DNA from: Salvelinus alpinus
Taxonomy: Eukaryota > Chordata > Actinopteri > Salmoniformes > Salmonidae
Reading direction: 5' to 3'
Assembly: GCF_045679555.1 (NCBI RefSeq)
Contig: NC_092089.1
Span: 4,362,040 to 4,426,039, forward strand
DNA length: 64,000 nt
The notes under the pieces are model-generated. The model ran no database searches, had not been told where the DNA came from, and was given only the letters and a program-made list of their open reading frames with translations. This document shows, piece after piece, positions 9,931-21,784 of this stretch. The translations under genes were made by a program, and so were the position numbers. Position 1 is the stretch's first letter, and each line of letters opens with the position of its first letter.

Positions 9931-10676
9931 ACAGAGGGATTCCTGTGTTGTATGTAATCGTAGCTCAGAGTCAAGATATTTAGAGTTGGGCCAACTTTTA
10001 TAATGTTGTAATTCTAGACATTCAGATACATATCATTGTTTAAATATTCCCCATGTAATGTTAACGGGGAGCTAATATGGCCGCCATAGAATGTTGTCGT
10101 GTTACGTAAACGCATCATAACGCAGAAACCTCAATGTCCCAACTACTTGTCTCTGGCCTCCCTGTTATTAGTGAGTAGTTGCATCCTATTGAAACCAACA
10201 AAACATGAGACTTGGAAAAAGACGACACGACATCCAACATTCGAGCAGAAAACTTGCAGATTTAATTCTTGCTTTTTAAAAGTTGACAAAAAAAAAACTA
10301 AATCATGTGTTTAAAAAAAAAACTACAAGTTCACTAAATACAGGACACCAATACAAAATCTACAAAATCCAAACGAGTACAAACATTTTGTTCGACAGAT
10401 CATTTTACAGTATAAATTTATACAATACTGTTTCGTGTTTATTTGGCACATGACCACATGATGCCATGGTTAATTTATTTCTTACAGAAATGTTACACCT
10501 GACAGCTAAAAACAAGATAGAAATACAATAAAAAGCCATTCCAATGTGAAAATCATTGCAGTAGTTGTGATTCTCAGTTATTTTAAAATGTACTTTTTTT
10601 TTTTTTTTTTACAAAACAGCAGTTATTAAAAAAACATTCCAAGATTTGTCCGATGAACAGTAAGCCAACTGAAACC
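9931..10676 (-). other. AT-rich single-copy region, candidate distal ncald 3' UTR
   Basis: No reading frame stands out. The stretch is AT-rich, with A and T runs (10288-10322, 10597-10612). On the minus strand it has AATAAA hexamers at 10438-10443 and 10474-10479. It looks like vertebrate 3'-UTR sequence and lies downstream of ncald, but it is 11 kb from the ncald stop, so the link is a guess. The intervening DNA could have grown by repeat expansion. Confidence 0.25.
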
Positions 10677-10842
10677 ACTGATCTGGGGCCTCAGTTACAT
10701 TCTATTAACAGGAGATGGAAGGGTCAGTTCAATGGGTTCCTGACTGGTATAACTGATCTGGGGCCTGAGTTACATTCCATTAACAGGAGATGGAAGGGTC
10801 AGTTCAATGGGTTCCTGACTGGTATAACTGATCTGGGGCCTG
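10677..10842. repeat. 75-bp tandem duplication, 2.2 copies
   Basis: actgatctggggcct starts at 10677, 10752 and 10827, which gives an exact 75-bp period. The intervening sequence differs at a few positions only. A G run follows at 10861-10872. Confidence 0.93.
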
Positions 10843-10969
10843 AAGCAGGACTGAACGCTAGGGGGGGGGGGGAAGAGGAGAACGCCTGTGAGCTCTGAGA
10901 GGATGTATGTACTGTATATACACTGTATGTTACATACTCTGTGTGTGTGTGTCTGTACATTTGTCACTA

Positions 10970-12166
10970 CATGATCAAAAGTATGTGGACACCTGCTAGT
11001 CAAACGTCTCATTCCAAAATCATGGGTGTTAATATGGAGTTGGTTTCCCCCATTTTGCTGCTATAACAGCCTCCACTCTTCTGGGAAGGCTTTCCACTAG
11101 ATGTTGGAACATTGCTGCTGGACTTGTTTCCATTAAGCCACGAGAGCATTAGTGAGGTCAGGCACTGATGTTGGGCGATTAGGCCTGGCTCGCAGTCGGC
11201 GTTCCAATTCATCCCAAAGGTGTTCGATGGAGTTGAGGTCAGGGCGCCGTGCAGGCCAGTCAAGTTCTTCCACACCGATCTCGTCAAACAATTTCTGTAT
11301 GGACCTCGCTTTGTGCATAGGCGCATTGTCAGGCTGAAACAGGAAAGGGCCTTTCCCAAACTCTTGCCACGAAGTTGGAAGCACAGAATCGTCTAGAACG
11401 TCATTGTATGCTGTAGTGTTAAGATTTCCCTTCACTGGAACTAAGGGGCCCGAACCATGAAAAACAGCCCCAGACCATTATTCATCCTCCACCAAACCTT
11501 ACAGTTTGCACTATGCATTAGGGCAGGTAGCGTTCTCCTGGCATCCGCCAAACCCCGATTTGTTCATCGGACTGCCAGATGGTGAAGCGTGATTCATCGC
11601 TCCAGAGAACACGTTTCCACTGCTCCAGAGTCCAATGGCGGTGAGCTTTACACCACTCCAGCTGACGCTTGGCATTGTGCATGGTGATCTGAGGCTTGTG
11701 TGCGGCTGCTCGGCCATGGAAACCCATTTCATGAAGGTCCCAACCAACAGTTCTTGTGCTGACGTTGCTTACCAGAGGCAGTCTGGAACTCGGTAGCGAG
11801 TGTTACAACCGAGGACAGATGATTTTTACGCGCTTCAGCACTCGGTGGTCCCGTTCTGTGAGCTTGTGTGGCCTACCACTTCGTGGCTGAGCCGTTGTTG
11901 CTCCTAGACGTTTCACTTCACAATGACAGCACTTACAGTTGACCGGGGCAACTCAGATTTTTGACAAACTGACTTGTTGGAAAGGTGGCATCCTATGACG
12001 GTGTTGAAAGTCACTGAGCTCTTCAGTAAGGTACATTCTATTGTCAGTGTTTGTCTATGGAGATTACATTGCTGTGTGCTCGATTTTATACACCTGTCAG
12101 GAACAGTGTTGCTGAAATAGACAAATCCACTAATTTGAAGGGGTGTCCACATACTTTTGTAATATA
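10970..12166 (-). mobile_element. Tc1/mariner-like transposon, full length but decayed
   Basis: Ends are inverted copies around CAAAAGTATGTGGACACC (left about 10976, right about 12140-12158), next to a TA at 10968-10969. The minus strand holds a transposase broken by stops and frameshifts. A paired-type DNA-binding part lies near 11900-12020. The first catalytic Asp motif LWSDESRF is at about 11580-11605, the second motif QPDNAPMHKA at about 11310-11340, and the final Glu region SIEHLWDELE at about 11200-11240. It is inactive. A fragment of the same family lies at 36860-37324 in the opposite orientation. Confidence 0.88.
11133..11747 (-). pseudogene. Broken Tc1-like transposase (catalytic part)
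   Basis: Two open pieces make up the DDE domain. The upstream piece (11518-11727) has the SDESRF aspartate. The downstream piece (11133-11435) has QPDNAPMHKA and the DLNSIEHLWDELE glutamate region. A stop or frame change between them (about 11440-11515) separates the pieces, so no full transposase can be made. The family's usual length is about 340 residues. Confidence 0.85.
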
Positions 12167-12177
12167 TCACACACACA

Positions 12178-13097
12178 CAGTTGAAGTCGGAAGTTTACAT
12201 ACACTTAGGTTGGAATCATTAAAACTTGTTTTTCAACCACTCCACAAATGTCTTGTTGACAAACTATAGTTTTGGCAAGTCGATTAGGACATCTACTTTG
12301 TGCATGACACATGTAATTTTTTCAACAATTGTTTACAGACAGATTATTTCACTTAAAATTCACTGTATCACAATTCCAGTGGGTCAGAAGATTACATACA
12401 CTAAGTTGACTGTGCCTTTAAACAGCTTGGAAAATTCCAGAAAATGATGTCATGGCTTTAGAAGCTTCTGATAGGCTAATTGACATAATTTGAGTCAATT
12501 GGAGGTGTACCTGTGGATGTATTTCAAGGCCTACCTTCAAACTCAGTGCCTCTTTGACATCATGGGAACATCAAAATAAATCAGCCAAGACCTCAGAAAA
12601 TAAATTGTAGACCTCCACAAGTCTGGTTCATTCTTGAGAGCAATTTCCAAATGCCTGAAGGTACCACGTTCATCTGTATAGAACATTTGTGAGCAGAACT
12701 GAGAAAGCGTGTGCAAGCAAGGAGGTCTACAATCCTAAATCAGTTACACCAGCTCTGTCAGGAGGAATGGGCCAAAATTCACCCAACTTACTGTGGGAAG
12801 CTTGTGGAAGGCTACCTGAAACGTTTGACCCAAGTTAAACAATTTAAAGGCAATGCTACCAAATACTAATTGAGTGTATGTAAACTTCTGACCCACTGGG
12901 AATGTGATGAAAGAAATAAAAGCTGAAATAAATCATTCTCTCTACTATTATTCTGACATTTCACATTCTTAAAATAAAGTGGTGATCCTAACTGACCTAA
13001 GACAGGGAATTATTACTTGGATTAAATGTCAGGAATTGTGAAAAACTGAGTTTAAATGAATTTGGCTAAGGTGTATGTAAACTTCCGACTTCAACTG
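12178..13097 (+). mobile_element. Sleeping-Beauty-type salmonid Tc1 element, internally deleted
   Basis: Both ends carry the cagttgaagtcggaagttt motif (left at 12178, its complement ending at 13097). The left arm also has the inner direct repeat ccagtgggtcagaagatta, so the IR/DR layout known for Sleeping Beauty and its salmonid relatives is visible. The interior keeps the transposase start (SQDLRK, VDLHKSGSFLRAISKCLKV near 12585-12680) and end (LHQLCQEEWAKIHPTYCGK near 12740-12800, GNATKY stop near 12850-12870). The catalytic middle is missing. At 920 bp it is non-autonomous. Confidence 0.9.
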
Positions 13098-13221
13098 TGT
13101 GTATAGATATATAGAGAGAGATAGATATATACCTATCTATATCACACACAGTGCATTTGGAAAGTATTCAGACCCCTTCACTTTTTCTACATTTTGTTAC
13201 GTTACAGCCTTACTCTAAAAT

Positions 13222-13366
13222 GGACACAATACTCCATAATGACATCACAATACTCCATAATGACATCACAATACTCCATAATGACATCACAATACTCCAT
13301 AATGACATCACAATACTCCATAATGACATCACAATACTCCATAATGACATCACAATACCCCATAAT
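13222..13366. repeat. 21-bp minisatellite inside a Tc1 left arm, 7 copies
   Basis: atactccataatgacatcac plus a is repeated. The last copy, ataccccataatgacaaagc, runs into normal transposon sequence, so the array was seeded by the transposon's own motif. Confidence 0.92.
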
Positions 13367-13636
13367 GACAAAGCGAAAACAGGTTTTTCAAAATGTTTGC
13401 ACATTTATTTACAACAAAAACAGCACTTATTTAGATAATTATTCAGACCCTTTGCTATGAGACTCGAAACTGAGTTCAGGTGCATCCTGTTTCCATTGAT
13501 CATCCTTGAGATGTTTCTACAACTTGATTAGAGTCCACCTGTGGTAAATTCACGATTGGACATGATTTGGAAAGGCACACACCTGTCTATATAAGGTCCC
13601 ACAGTTGACAGTGCACGTCAGAGCAAAAACCAAGCC

Positions 13637-14550
13637 ATGAGGTCTGTAGTGCTCCGAGACAGGATTGGGTCGAGGTACAGATCTGGGGAAGGGTACCAAA
13701 AAATGTCTGCAGCGTTGAAGGTCCCCAAGAACACAGTGGCCTCCATCATTCATAAACGGAAGATGTTTGGAACCACCAATACTTCCTAGAGCTGGCTGCC
13801 CGGCCAAACTGAGCAATCGGGGGAGAAGAGCTCCAGAGTTCCTCTGTGGAGATGGGAGAACCTTCCAGAAGGACAACCATCTCTGCAGCACTTCACCAAT
13901 CAGGTCTTTATGGTGGAGTGGCCAGATGGAAGCCACCCCTCAGTAAAAGGCACATGACAGCCAGCTTGGAGTTTGCCAAAAGGCACCTAAAGGACTCTCA
14001 GACAATGAGAAATAAGATTCTCTGGTCTGATGAAACCAAGATTGAACTCTTTGGCCTGAAAGCCAAGCGTCACGTCTGGAAGAAACCTGCCACCATCCCT
14101 ACGGTGAAGCATGGTGGTGGCAGCATCATGCTGTGGGGATGTTTTTCAGTGGCAGGGACTGGGAGACTAGTCAGGATCGAGGCAAAGATGAACAGAGCAA
14201 AGTACAGAGAGATCCTTGATGAAAACCTGCTCCAGAGCGCACAGGACCTCAGACTGGGGCAAAGGTTCACCTTCCAACAGGACAACAACCCTAAGCACAC
14301 AGCCAAGACAACGCAGGAGTGGCTTTGGGACAAGTCCTTGACTAGGTCAGCGAGAGCCTGGACTTGAACCCGATCGAACATCTATGGAGACCTGAAAATA
14401 GCTGAGCAGCAACGCTCCCCATCCAACCTGACAGAGCTTGAGAGGATCTGAAGAGAAGAATGGGAGAAACTCCCCAAATACAGGTGTGCCAAGCTTGTAG
14501 CGTCATACCCAAGAAGACTCGAGGCTGTAATCGCTGCCAAAGGTGCTTCA
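13637..14550 (+). pseudogene. Broken Tc1-like transposase
   Basis: It begins near ATGAGGTCTGTAGTG (13637) and has N-terminal pieces (VPKNTVASIIHKRKMFGTTN) and a 173-codon open piece at 13846-14367. That piece has [14 protein letters not shown] (first Asp), HGGGSIMLWGCFS and FTFQQDNNPKHTAKTTQEW (second Asp). A frameshift at about 14340 separates the DLNPIEHLW region with the final Glu (about 14365-14395). The DDE residues are recognisable, but the frame is broken at least twice. Confidence 0.87.
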
Positions 14551-14617
14551 ACAAAGTACTGAGTGAAGGGTCTGAATACAGTTTTAAAAATGTCTAAAAA
14601 CCTGTTTTTGCTTTGTC

Positions 14618-14872
14618 ACCATGGGGTTGCTATGGGGTTGTGTTGTCGCTATGGGGTTGTGCTGTCACTATGGGGTTGCTATGGGGTTGTGTTGTCGCTA
14701 TGGGGTTGTGCTGTCACTATGGGGTTGCTATGGGGTTGTGTTGTCACTATGGGGTTGCTATGGGGTTGTGTTGTCACTATGGGGTTGCTATGGGGTTTTG
14801 CTGTCACTATGGGGTTGCTATGGGGTTGTGTTGTCACTATGGGGTTGCTATGGGGTTGTGCTGTCGCTAGGG
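14618..14872. repeat. 30-bp minisatellite in a Tc1 right arm, about 8 copies
   Basis: The unit combines gtcactatggggttg and ctatggggttgtgtt. It lies where the transposon end should continue after ctttgtcaccatgggg, and the array ends with ctagggggtattgtgtgtgt, the expected distal sequence. It therefore grew from within the transposon arm. Confidence 0.9.
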
Positions 14873-14924
14873 GGTATTGTGTGTGTGTATATATATAACT
14901 CAGGGCCAGATCCTTGTTATGGGG

Positions 14925-15868
14925 TTGGTTGTGGTTGAATATAACAGGGTCGGTTGTGGTTGAATATAACAGGGTCGGTTGTGGTTGAATATAACAGGGT
15001 CGGTTGTGGTTGAATATAACAGGGTCGGTTGTGGTTGAATATAACAGGGTCGGTTGTGGTTGAATATAACAGGGTCGGTTGTGGTTGAATATAACAGGGT
15101 CGGTTGTGGTTGAATATAACAGGGTCGGTTGTGGTTGAATATAACAGGGTCGGTTGAATATAACAGGGTCGGTTGTGGTTGAATATAACAGGGTTGGTTG
15201 TGGTTGAATATAACAGGGTCGGTTGTGGTTGAATATAACAGGGTCGGTTGTGGTTGAATATAACAGGGTCGGTTGTGGTTGAATATAACAGGGTAGGTTG
15301 TGGTTGAATATAACAGGGTTGGTTGTGGTTGAATATAACAGGGTCGGTTGTGGTTGAATATAACAGGGTCGGTTGTGGTTGAATATAACAGGGTCGGTTG
15401 TGGTTGAATATAACAGGGTCGGTTGTGGTTGAATATAACAGGGTCGGTTGTGGTTGAATATAACAGGGTCGGTTGTGGTTGAATATAACAGGGTCGGTTG
15501 TGGTTGAATATAACAGGGTCGGTTGAATATAACAGGGTCGGTTGTGGTTGAATATAACAGGGTCGGTTGTGGTTGAATATAACAGGGTTGGTTGTGGTTG
15601 AATATAACAGGGTTGGTTGTGGTTGAATATAACAGGGTCGGTTGTGGTTGAATATAACAGGGTCGGTTGTGGTTGAATATAACAGGGTTGGTTGTGGTTG
15701 AATATAACAGGGTCGGTTGAATATAACAGGGTCGGTTGAATATAACAGGGTCGGTTGTGGTTGAATATAACAAGGTCGGTTGTGGTTGAATATAACAGGG
15801 TTGGTTGTGGTTGAATATAACAGGGTTGGTTGAATATAACAGGGTTGGTTATGGTTGAACATAACTAA
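14925..15868. repeat. 25-bp minisatellite, about 37 copies
   Basis: gggtcggttgtggttgaata followed by taaca. A shorter 17-bp form lacking tgtggttg occurs at about 15150, 15520, 15715 and 15730. Long minus-strand frames here are artefacts. Confidence 0.95.
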
Positions 15869-16572
15869 GACACCACAACATATCTGTAAAGGTACTGTAC
15901 CCCATTCAACAGGGCAGATCTGTGGTGGTCTATGGTCATTGGCCAGTGGCAGGGCTTGAGCTGGTCATAGGAGCTGCTCTCTCTCTACAAAAGCTTCGCT
16001 GCTGTCGAGAAACCAGAGGAAACAGTTGGTTATCCGTAATAACACAGTGACTTTCACAACATCAGTGGGCGGGGAGGCCACAAGCTAGTCAATCACCACT
16101 GAAAACCATCAGCACATGAACACACACACATGCACCGTACGTACAGGAACCTGTTCCAAAACAAACCCCCCCCCCAGATTGAAACACGTGTTTAACATGC
16201 GCCAGTTAAAACATCCACAATGTGACGTTGTTTCTCTTCACAACAGTAGATGAGAAACACAACAGAATTGCTTCATATCCTTTAAACAACTTCTATGGAA
16301 ACGCAGCTCATTACATTTGTTCTGTAACCATTTCTACTTCCTGGAGGAGGAGGAGGGGGTCTCGTTTAACTTATTAACAGCCCATAAGGCTGTGAACAAA
16401 TGTCTCGAAGGCTCTGCTTAAGGATCATTCTAACATTTTAAATTTGAAATGCAATTTACCATTTTAAAGTCTTTTAAACATTTTCTTTTCTATAAAACAC
16501 ATATATTTAAGAGAAACATGTCAAAAATAACCATGTAGTTAACATCAATAACCACATTATCTGTGACAGGAA
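15869..16572 (-). other. Single-copy region, possible ncald 3' UTR
   Basis: No reading frame or repeat. The sequence is mixed and partly AT-rich (16420-16550), and contains CACGTG at 16185-16190. It is in the right position for ncald 3'-UTR or downstream sequence, but nothing decides this. Confidence 0.25.
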
Positions 16573-16680
16573 GTGTCCCAAAGGGCACCCTATATAGTGC
16601 ACTACTGCAGACCACAGGGACCAGAGCCCTATGGGTCCTGGTCTAAAGTAGTGCACTATATAGGGTGCCCTTTGGGACAC
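16573..16680. mobile_element. Palindromic MITE-like element
   Basis: gtgtcccaaagggcacccta continuing to tatagtgcactact at 16573-16606 is answered by its complement ending at 16680. The arms are about 33 bp without mismatch, then about 10 bp more with two mismatches, around a short loop. This hairpin family is common in salmonid DNA as far as I know. There is no coding capacity. Confidence 0.8.
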
Positions 16681-16935
16681 GTCCCTGGGGACAGTCCTCA
16701 TCCTTTATTTCACTAGAGGTACTTCCAACCATGACTAAAGGCCTTTAACAGTATCTGCATAGTACTATATGGAGACCCCAATCTTTAACTGGAGTCTGAA
16801 AAATACCAGCACAAATATTAATTCAAAATAGTACAACTTAACACAAGTGTATCAAGCCTGAAAAACACATCCAACACATCCACATTCTAACAGTAAAATA
16901 ACTCAGTTCTCTTTCCATCCATGGGACAAATATCA
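16681..16935. other. Single-copy AT-rich spacer
   Basis: No gene, known mobile element or tandem repeat seen; it could be part of the ncald 3' UTR. Confidence 0.3.
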
Positions 16936-17285
16936 CAACCTTTCTCTCTCTCATTCCCTCTCTCTCTCTCATTCCCTCTCTCTCTCTCATTCCCTCCCTC
17001 TCTCTCCCTCCCTCTCTCTCTCTCATTCCCTCTCTCTCTCTCATTCCCTCTCTCTCTCATTCCCTCTCTCTCTCTCATTCCCTCCCTCTCTCTCCCTCCC
17101 TCTCTCTCTCTCATTCCCTCTCTCTCTCTCATTCCCTCCCTCTCTCTCCCTCCCTCTCTCTCTCATTCCCTCTCTCTCTCCCTCCCTCTCTCTCTCTCAT
17201 TCCCTCTCTCTCTCTCATTCCCTCTCTCTCTCATTCCCTCTCTCTCTCTCATTCCCTCTCTCTCTCTCATTCCCTCTCTCTCTCA
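16936..17285. repeat. CT-rich array with cattccctc spacers
   Basis: tctctctctcattccctc-type units of 15-17 bp mix with ccctccctctctctcc variants. Plus is almost pure pyrimidine. Confidence 0.92.
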
Positions 17286-17417
17286 AACGGTTTACGATAC
17301 ACAAGAGCTAGGAGGACCTAGTTGAGGGCAGTGGGTGTGTCCAGAACACTGACAACCAAACAGAGAGTCCAGTTGACAGCCTTAAAACAGGACGGGATAC
17401 GTCTCAAACGGCATCCT

Positions 17418-17562
17418 ATTCCCCATGTAGTGCACTACTGCAGACCAGGGCCCTATTCCCCATGTAGTGCACTACTGCAGACCAGAGCCCTATTCCCTAT
17501 GTAGTGCACTACTGCAGACCAGGGCCCTATTCCCTATGTAGTGCACTACTGCAGACCAGAGC
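17418..17562. repeat. 37-bp tandem repeat derived from the palindromic element
   Basis: Four copies of ccctattccctatgtagtgc followed by actactgcagaccaggg. The tagtgcactactgcagacca core is the same as in the palindrome at 16573-16680, so the array amplifies one arm of that element family. Confidence 0.85.
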
Positions 17563-17934
17563 CTACAGGGCTTAAAGTTCTGCAATACAGAGAAAATGGG
17601 TGTGATTTGGGATGTAAACCCCTAGGACTTATCAAATACATGGCGAGTGGACTGGATCACATGACTGGGATCACGAGAGATCAAATACATGGCAAGTGGA
17701 CTGGATCACATCGTGACTGGGATCACGAGAGCCTGGAGATGTTGTCAGGTTGGGAGTGGTCAGAGAGGAGGAGGGAGGAGTCTGGAGAACATGGCTGCCT
17801 CTCATTGGCCCCGTTGTCTTCAGTGTCATCATTTGAAGGCATGGCTTTTCTTCTTCATCAGTTTGCGCCAAAGGTGGAGGGGGGAGGGGCTATTTGGATT
17901 CACCCAATAAGAACTGGAAATAGAATAACAAAGA
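17563..17934. other. Single-copy stretch with a short duplication
   Basis: tcaaatacatggcgagtgga plus ctggatcacat (17635-17668) is repeated at 17679-17712 with small changes. No gene recognised. Confidence 0.4.
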
Positions 17935-20900
17935 CTGGTTAGTGGAGGTAACAGACTGGTTAGTGGAGGTAACAGACTGGTTGGTGGAGGTAACAGACTG
18001 GTTGGTGGAGGTAACAGACTGGTTGGTGGAGGTAACAGACTGGTTGGTGGAGGTAACAGACTGGTTGGTGGAGGTAACAGACTGGTTAGTGGAGGTTAGT
18101 GGAGGTAACAGACTGGTTAGTGGACGTAACAGACTGGTTAGTGGAGGTAACAGACTGGTTAGTGGAGGTAACAGACTGGTTAGTGGAGGTAACAGACTGG
18201 TTAGTGGAGGTAACAGACTGGTTAGTGGAGGTAACAGACTGGTTAGTGGAGGTAACAGACTGGTTAGTGGAGGTAACAGACTGGTTAGTGGAGGTAACAG
18301 ACTGGTTGGTGGACGTAACAGACTGGTTAGTGGAGGTAACAGACTGGTTAGTGGAGGTAACAGACTGGTTAGTGGAGGTAACAGACTGGTTAGTGGAGGT
18401 AACAGACTGGTTAGTGGAGGTAACAGACTGGTTAGTGGACGTAACAGACTGGTTAGTGGAGGTAACAGACTGGTTAGTGGAGGTAACAGACTGGTTAGTG
18501 GAGGTAACAGACTGGTTAGTGGACGTAACAGACTGGTTAGTGGAGGTAACAGACTGGTTGGTGGAGGTAACATACTGGTTGGTGGAGGTAACATACTGGT
18601 TGGTGGAGGTAACAGACTGGTTAGTGGAGGTAACAGACTGGTTAGTGGAGGTAATAGACTGGTTAGTGGAGGTAACAGACTGGTTGGTGGACGTAACAGA
18701 CTGGTTGGTGGAGGTAACAGACTGGTTGGTGGAGGTAACAGACTGGTTGGTGGAGGTAACAGACTGGTTGGTGGAGGTAACAGACTGGTTAGTGGAGGTT
18801 AGTGGAGGTAACAGACTGGTTAGTGGAGGTTAGTGGAGGTAACAGACTGGTTAGTGGAGGTTAGTGGACGTAACAGACTGGTTAGTGGAGGTAACAGACT
18901 GGTTAGTGGAGGTAACAGACTGGTTAGTGGAGGTAACAGACTGGTTAGTGGAGGTAACAGACTGGTTAGTGGAGGTAACAGATTGGTTAGTGGAGCTAAC
19001 AGATTGGTTAGTGGAGCTAACAGACTGGTTAGTGGAGGTAACAGACTGGTTAGTGGAGGTAACAGACTGGTTAGTGGAGGTAACAGACTGGTTAGTGGAG
19101 GTAACAGACTGGTTAGTGGAGGTAACAGATTGGTTAGTGGAGGTAACAGACTGGTTAGTGGAGGTAACAGACTGGTTAGTGGAGGTAACAGACTGGTTAG
19201 TGGAGGTAACAGACTGGTTGGTGGACGTAACAGACTGGTTAGTGGAGGTAACAGACTGGTTAGTGGAGGTAACAGACTGGTTAGTGGACGTAACAGACTG
19301 GTTAGTGGAGGTAACAGACTGGTTAGTGGACGTAACAGACTGGTTAGTGGAGGTAACAGACTGGTTAGTGGAGGTAACAGACTGGTTAGTGGAGGTAACA
19401 GACTGGTTAGTGGAGGTAACAGACTGGTTAGTGGAGGTAACAGACTGGTTAGTGGACGTAACAGACTGGTTAGTGGAGGTAACAGACTGGTTAGTGGAGG
19501 TAACATACTGGTTGGTGGAGGTAACATACTGGTTGGTGGAGGTAACAGACTGGTTAGTGGAGGTAACAGACTGGTTAGTGGAGGTAACAGACTGGTTAGT
19601 GGAGGTAACAGACTGGTTAGTGGACGTAACAGACTGGTTAGTGGAGGTAACAGACCGGTTAGTGGAGGTAACAGACCGGTTAGTGGAGGTAACAGACCGG
19701 TTAGTGGAGGTAACAGACCGGTTAGTGGAGGTAACAGACCGGTTAGTGGAGGTAACAGACCGGTTAGTGGAGGTAACAGACCGGTTAGTGGAGGTAACAG
19801 ACCGGTTAGTGGAGGTAACAGACCGGTTAGTGGAGGTAACAGACCGGTTAGTGGAGGTAACAGACTGGTTAGTGGAGGTAACAGACTGGTTAGTGGAGGT
19901 CGGTGGAGAAAACAGACTGGTTAGTGGAGGTCGGTGGACGTAACAGACTGGTTAGTGGAGGTCGGTGGAGGTAACAGACTGGTTAGTGGAGGTCGGTGGA
20001 CGTAACAGACTGGTTAGTGGAGGTCGGTGGACGTAACAGACTGGTTAGTGGAGGTTAGTGGAGGTAACAGACTGGTTAGTGGAGGTTAGTGGAGGTAACA
20101 GACTGGTTAGTGGAGGTAACAGACTGGTTAGTGGAGGTAACAGACTGGTTAGTGGAGGTAACAGACTGGTTAGTGGAGGTAACAGACTGGTTAGTGGAGG
20201 TAACAGACTGGTTAGTGGAGGTAACAGACTGGTTAGTGGAGGTTGGTGGACGTTACAGACTGGTTAGTGGAGGTAACAGACTGGTTAGTGGAGGTAACAG
20301 ACTGGTTAGTGGAGGTAACAGACTGGTTAGTGGAGAATGGTGGACGTAACAGACTGGTTAGTGGAGGTAACAGACTGGTTAGTGGAGGTAACAGACTGGT
20401 TAGTGGAGGTTGGTGGACGTAACAGACTGGTTAGTGGAGGTAACAGACTGGTTAGTGGAGGTTGGTGGACGTAACAGACTGGTTAGTGGAGGTAACAGAC
20501 TGGTTGGTGGAGGTAACAGACTGGTTAGTGGAGGTAACAGACTGGTTAGTGGAGGTAACAGACTGGTTAGTGGAGGTAACAGACTAGTTGGTGGAGGTAA
20601 CAGACTGGTTAGTGGAGGTTGGTGGACGTAACAGACTGGTTAGTGGACGTAACAGACTGGTTAGTGGAGGTTGGTGGACGTAACAGACTGGTTGGTGGAC
20701 GTAACAGACTGGTTAGTGGAGGTAACAGACTGGTTAGTGGAGGTCGGTGGAGGTAACAGACTGGTTAGTGGAGGTAACAGACTGGTTGATGGAGGTAACA
20801 GACTGGTTAGTGGAGGTCGGTGGAGGTAACAGACTGGTTAGTGGAGGTAACAGACTGGTTAGTGGAGGTAACAGACTGGTTAGTGGAGGTAACAGACTGG

Positions 20901-21475
20901 TTAGTGGAGGTGGTGGACGTAACAGACTGGTTAGTGGACGTAACACACTGGTTAGTGGAGGTAACAGACTGGTTAGTGGAGGTTGGTGGAGGTAACAGAC
21001 TGGTTAGTGGAGGTTGGTGGAGGTAACAGACTGGTTAGTGGAGGTTGGTGGAGGTAACAGACTGGTTAGTGGACGTAACACACTGGTTAGTGGAGGTAAC
21101 AGACTGGTTAGTGGAGGTAACAGACTGGTTAGTGGAGGTAACAGACTGGTTAGTGGAGGTAACAGACTGGTTGGTGGAGGTTGGTGGAGGTAACAGACTG
21201 GTTAGTGGAGGTAACAGACTGGTTAGTGGAGGTCGGTGGACGTAACAGACTGGTTAGTGGAGGTAACAGACTGGTTAGTGGAGGTAACAGACTGGTTAGT
21301 GGAGGTAACAGACTGGTTAGTGGACGTAACAGACTGGTTAGTGGACGTAACAGACTGGTTAGTGGACGTAACAGACTGGTTAGTGGAGGTAACAGACTGG
21401 TTAGTGGAGGTAACAGACTGGTTAGTGGAGGTAACAGACTGGTTAGTGGAGGTCGGTGGACGTAACAGACTGGTT
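17935..21475. repeat. 21-bp minisatellite, about 160 copies (3.5 kb)
   Basis: The unit is gtaacagactggttagtgga plus g. Variants cluster: ggttggtgg early, gacgtaac scattered, gaccggtt in about ten consecutive copies at 19645-19855, and composite aggtcggtgga or aggttggtgga spacers from 19900 on. The ordered variants show block-wise expansion. It lies just downstream of the ncald stop codon (21650), so it may sit in the 3' UTR. Because the period is 21, several frames stay open over 200-360 codons without being genes. Confidence 0.97.
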
Positions 21476-21649
21476 AGTGAGCCACTCTATTCCCGTTTCA
21501 GATAATCAGTCTTCTCTCTATTAATCAGGTACTACAAAGCAACCGTGTTCGATCTCACACTCGGGGTGAGACATCGACAGGAATGAAACAGGAAACCTAA
21601 ATGAATAGAGTGTAGCCTTACCTTGTCTTGACCCCCAAAGTCGGGTGGT

Positions 21650-21784
<135 letters not shown>

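Larger units (their letters stand above)
13147..14880 (+). mobile_element. Tc1-like transposon with minisatellites grown in both ends
   Basis: The left end starts cagtgcatttggaaagtatt. The matching right end (gaagggtctgaatacagttt) is at 14565-14584. The left inverted-repeat region has ccataatgacaaagcgaaaac and the right one gtttttgctttgtcaccatg, its complement. Each has been expanded into a tandem array (13222-13365 and 14620-14870). The transposase lies between them and is broken. Confidence 0.85.

Noticed and set aside
17890..21505. Many overlapping frames of 200-360 codons
   Set aside because: The 21-bp period keeps frames open; the peptides (VEVTDWL, GGNRLVS) are the same repeat in different frames.
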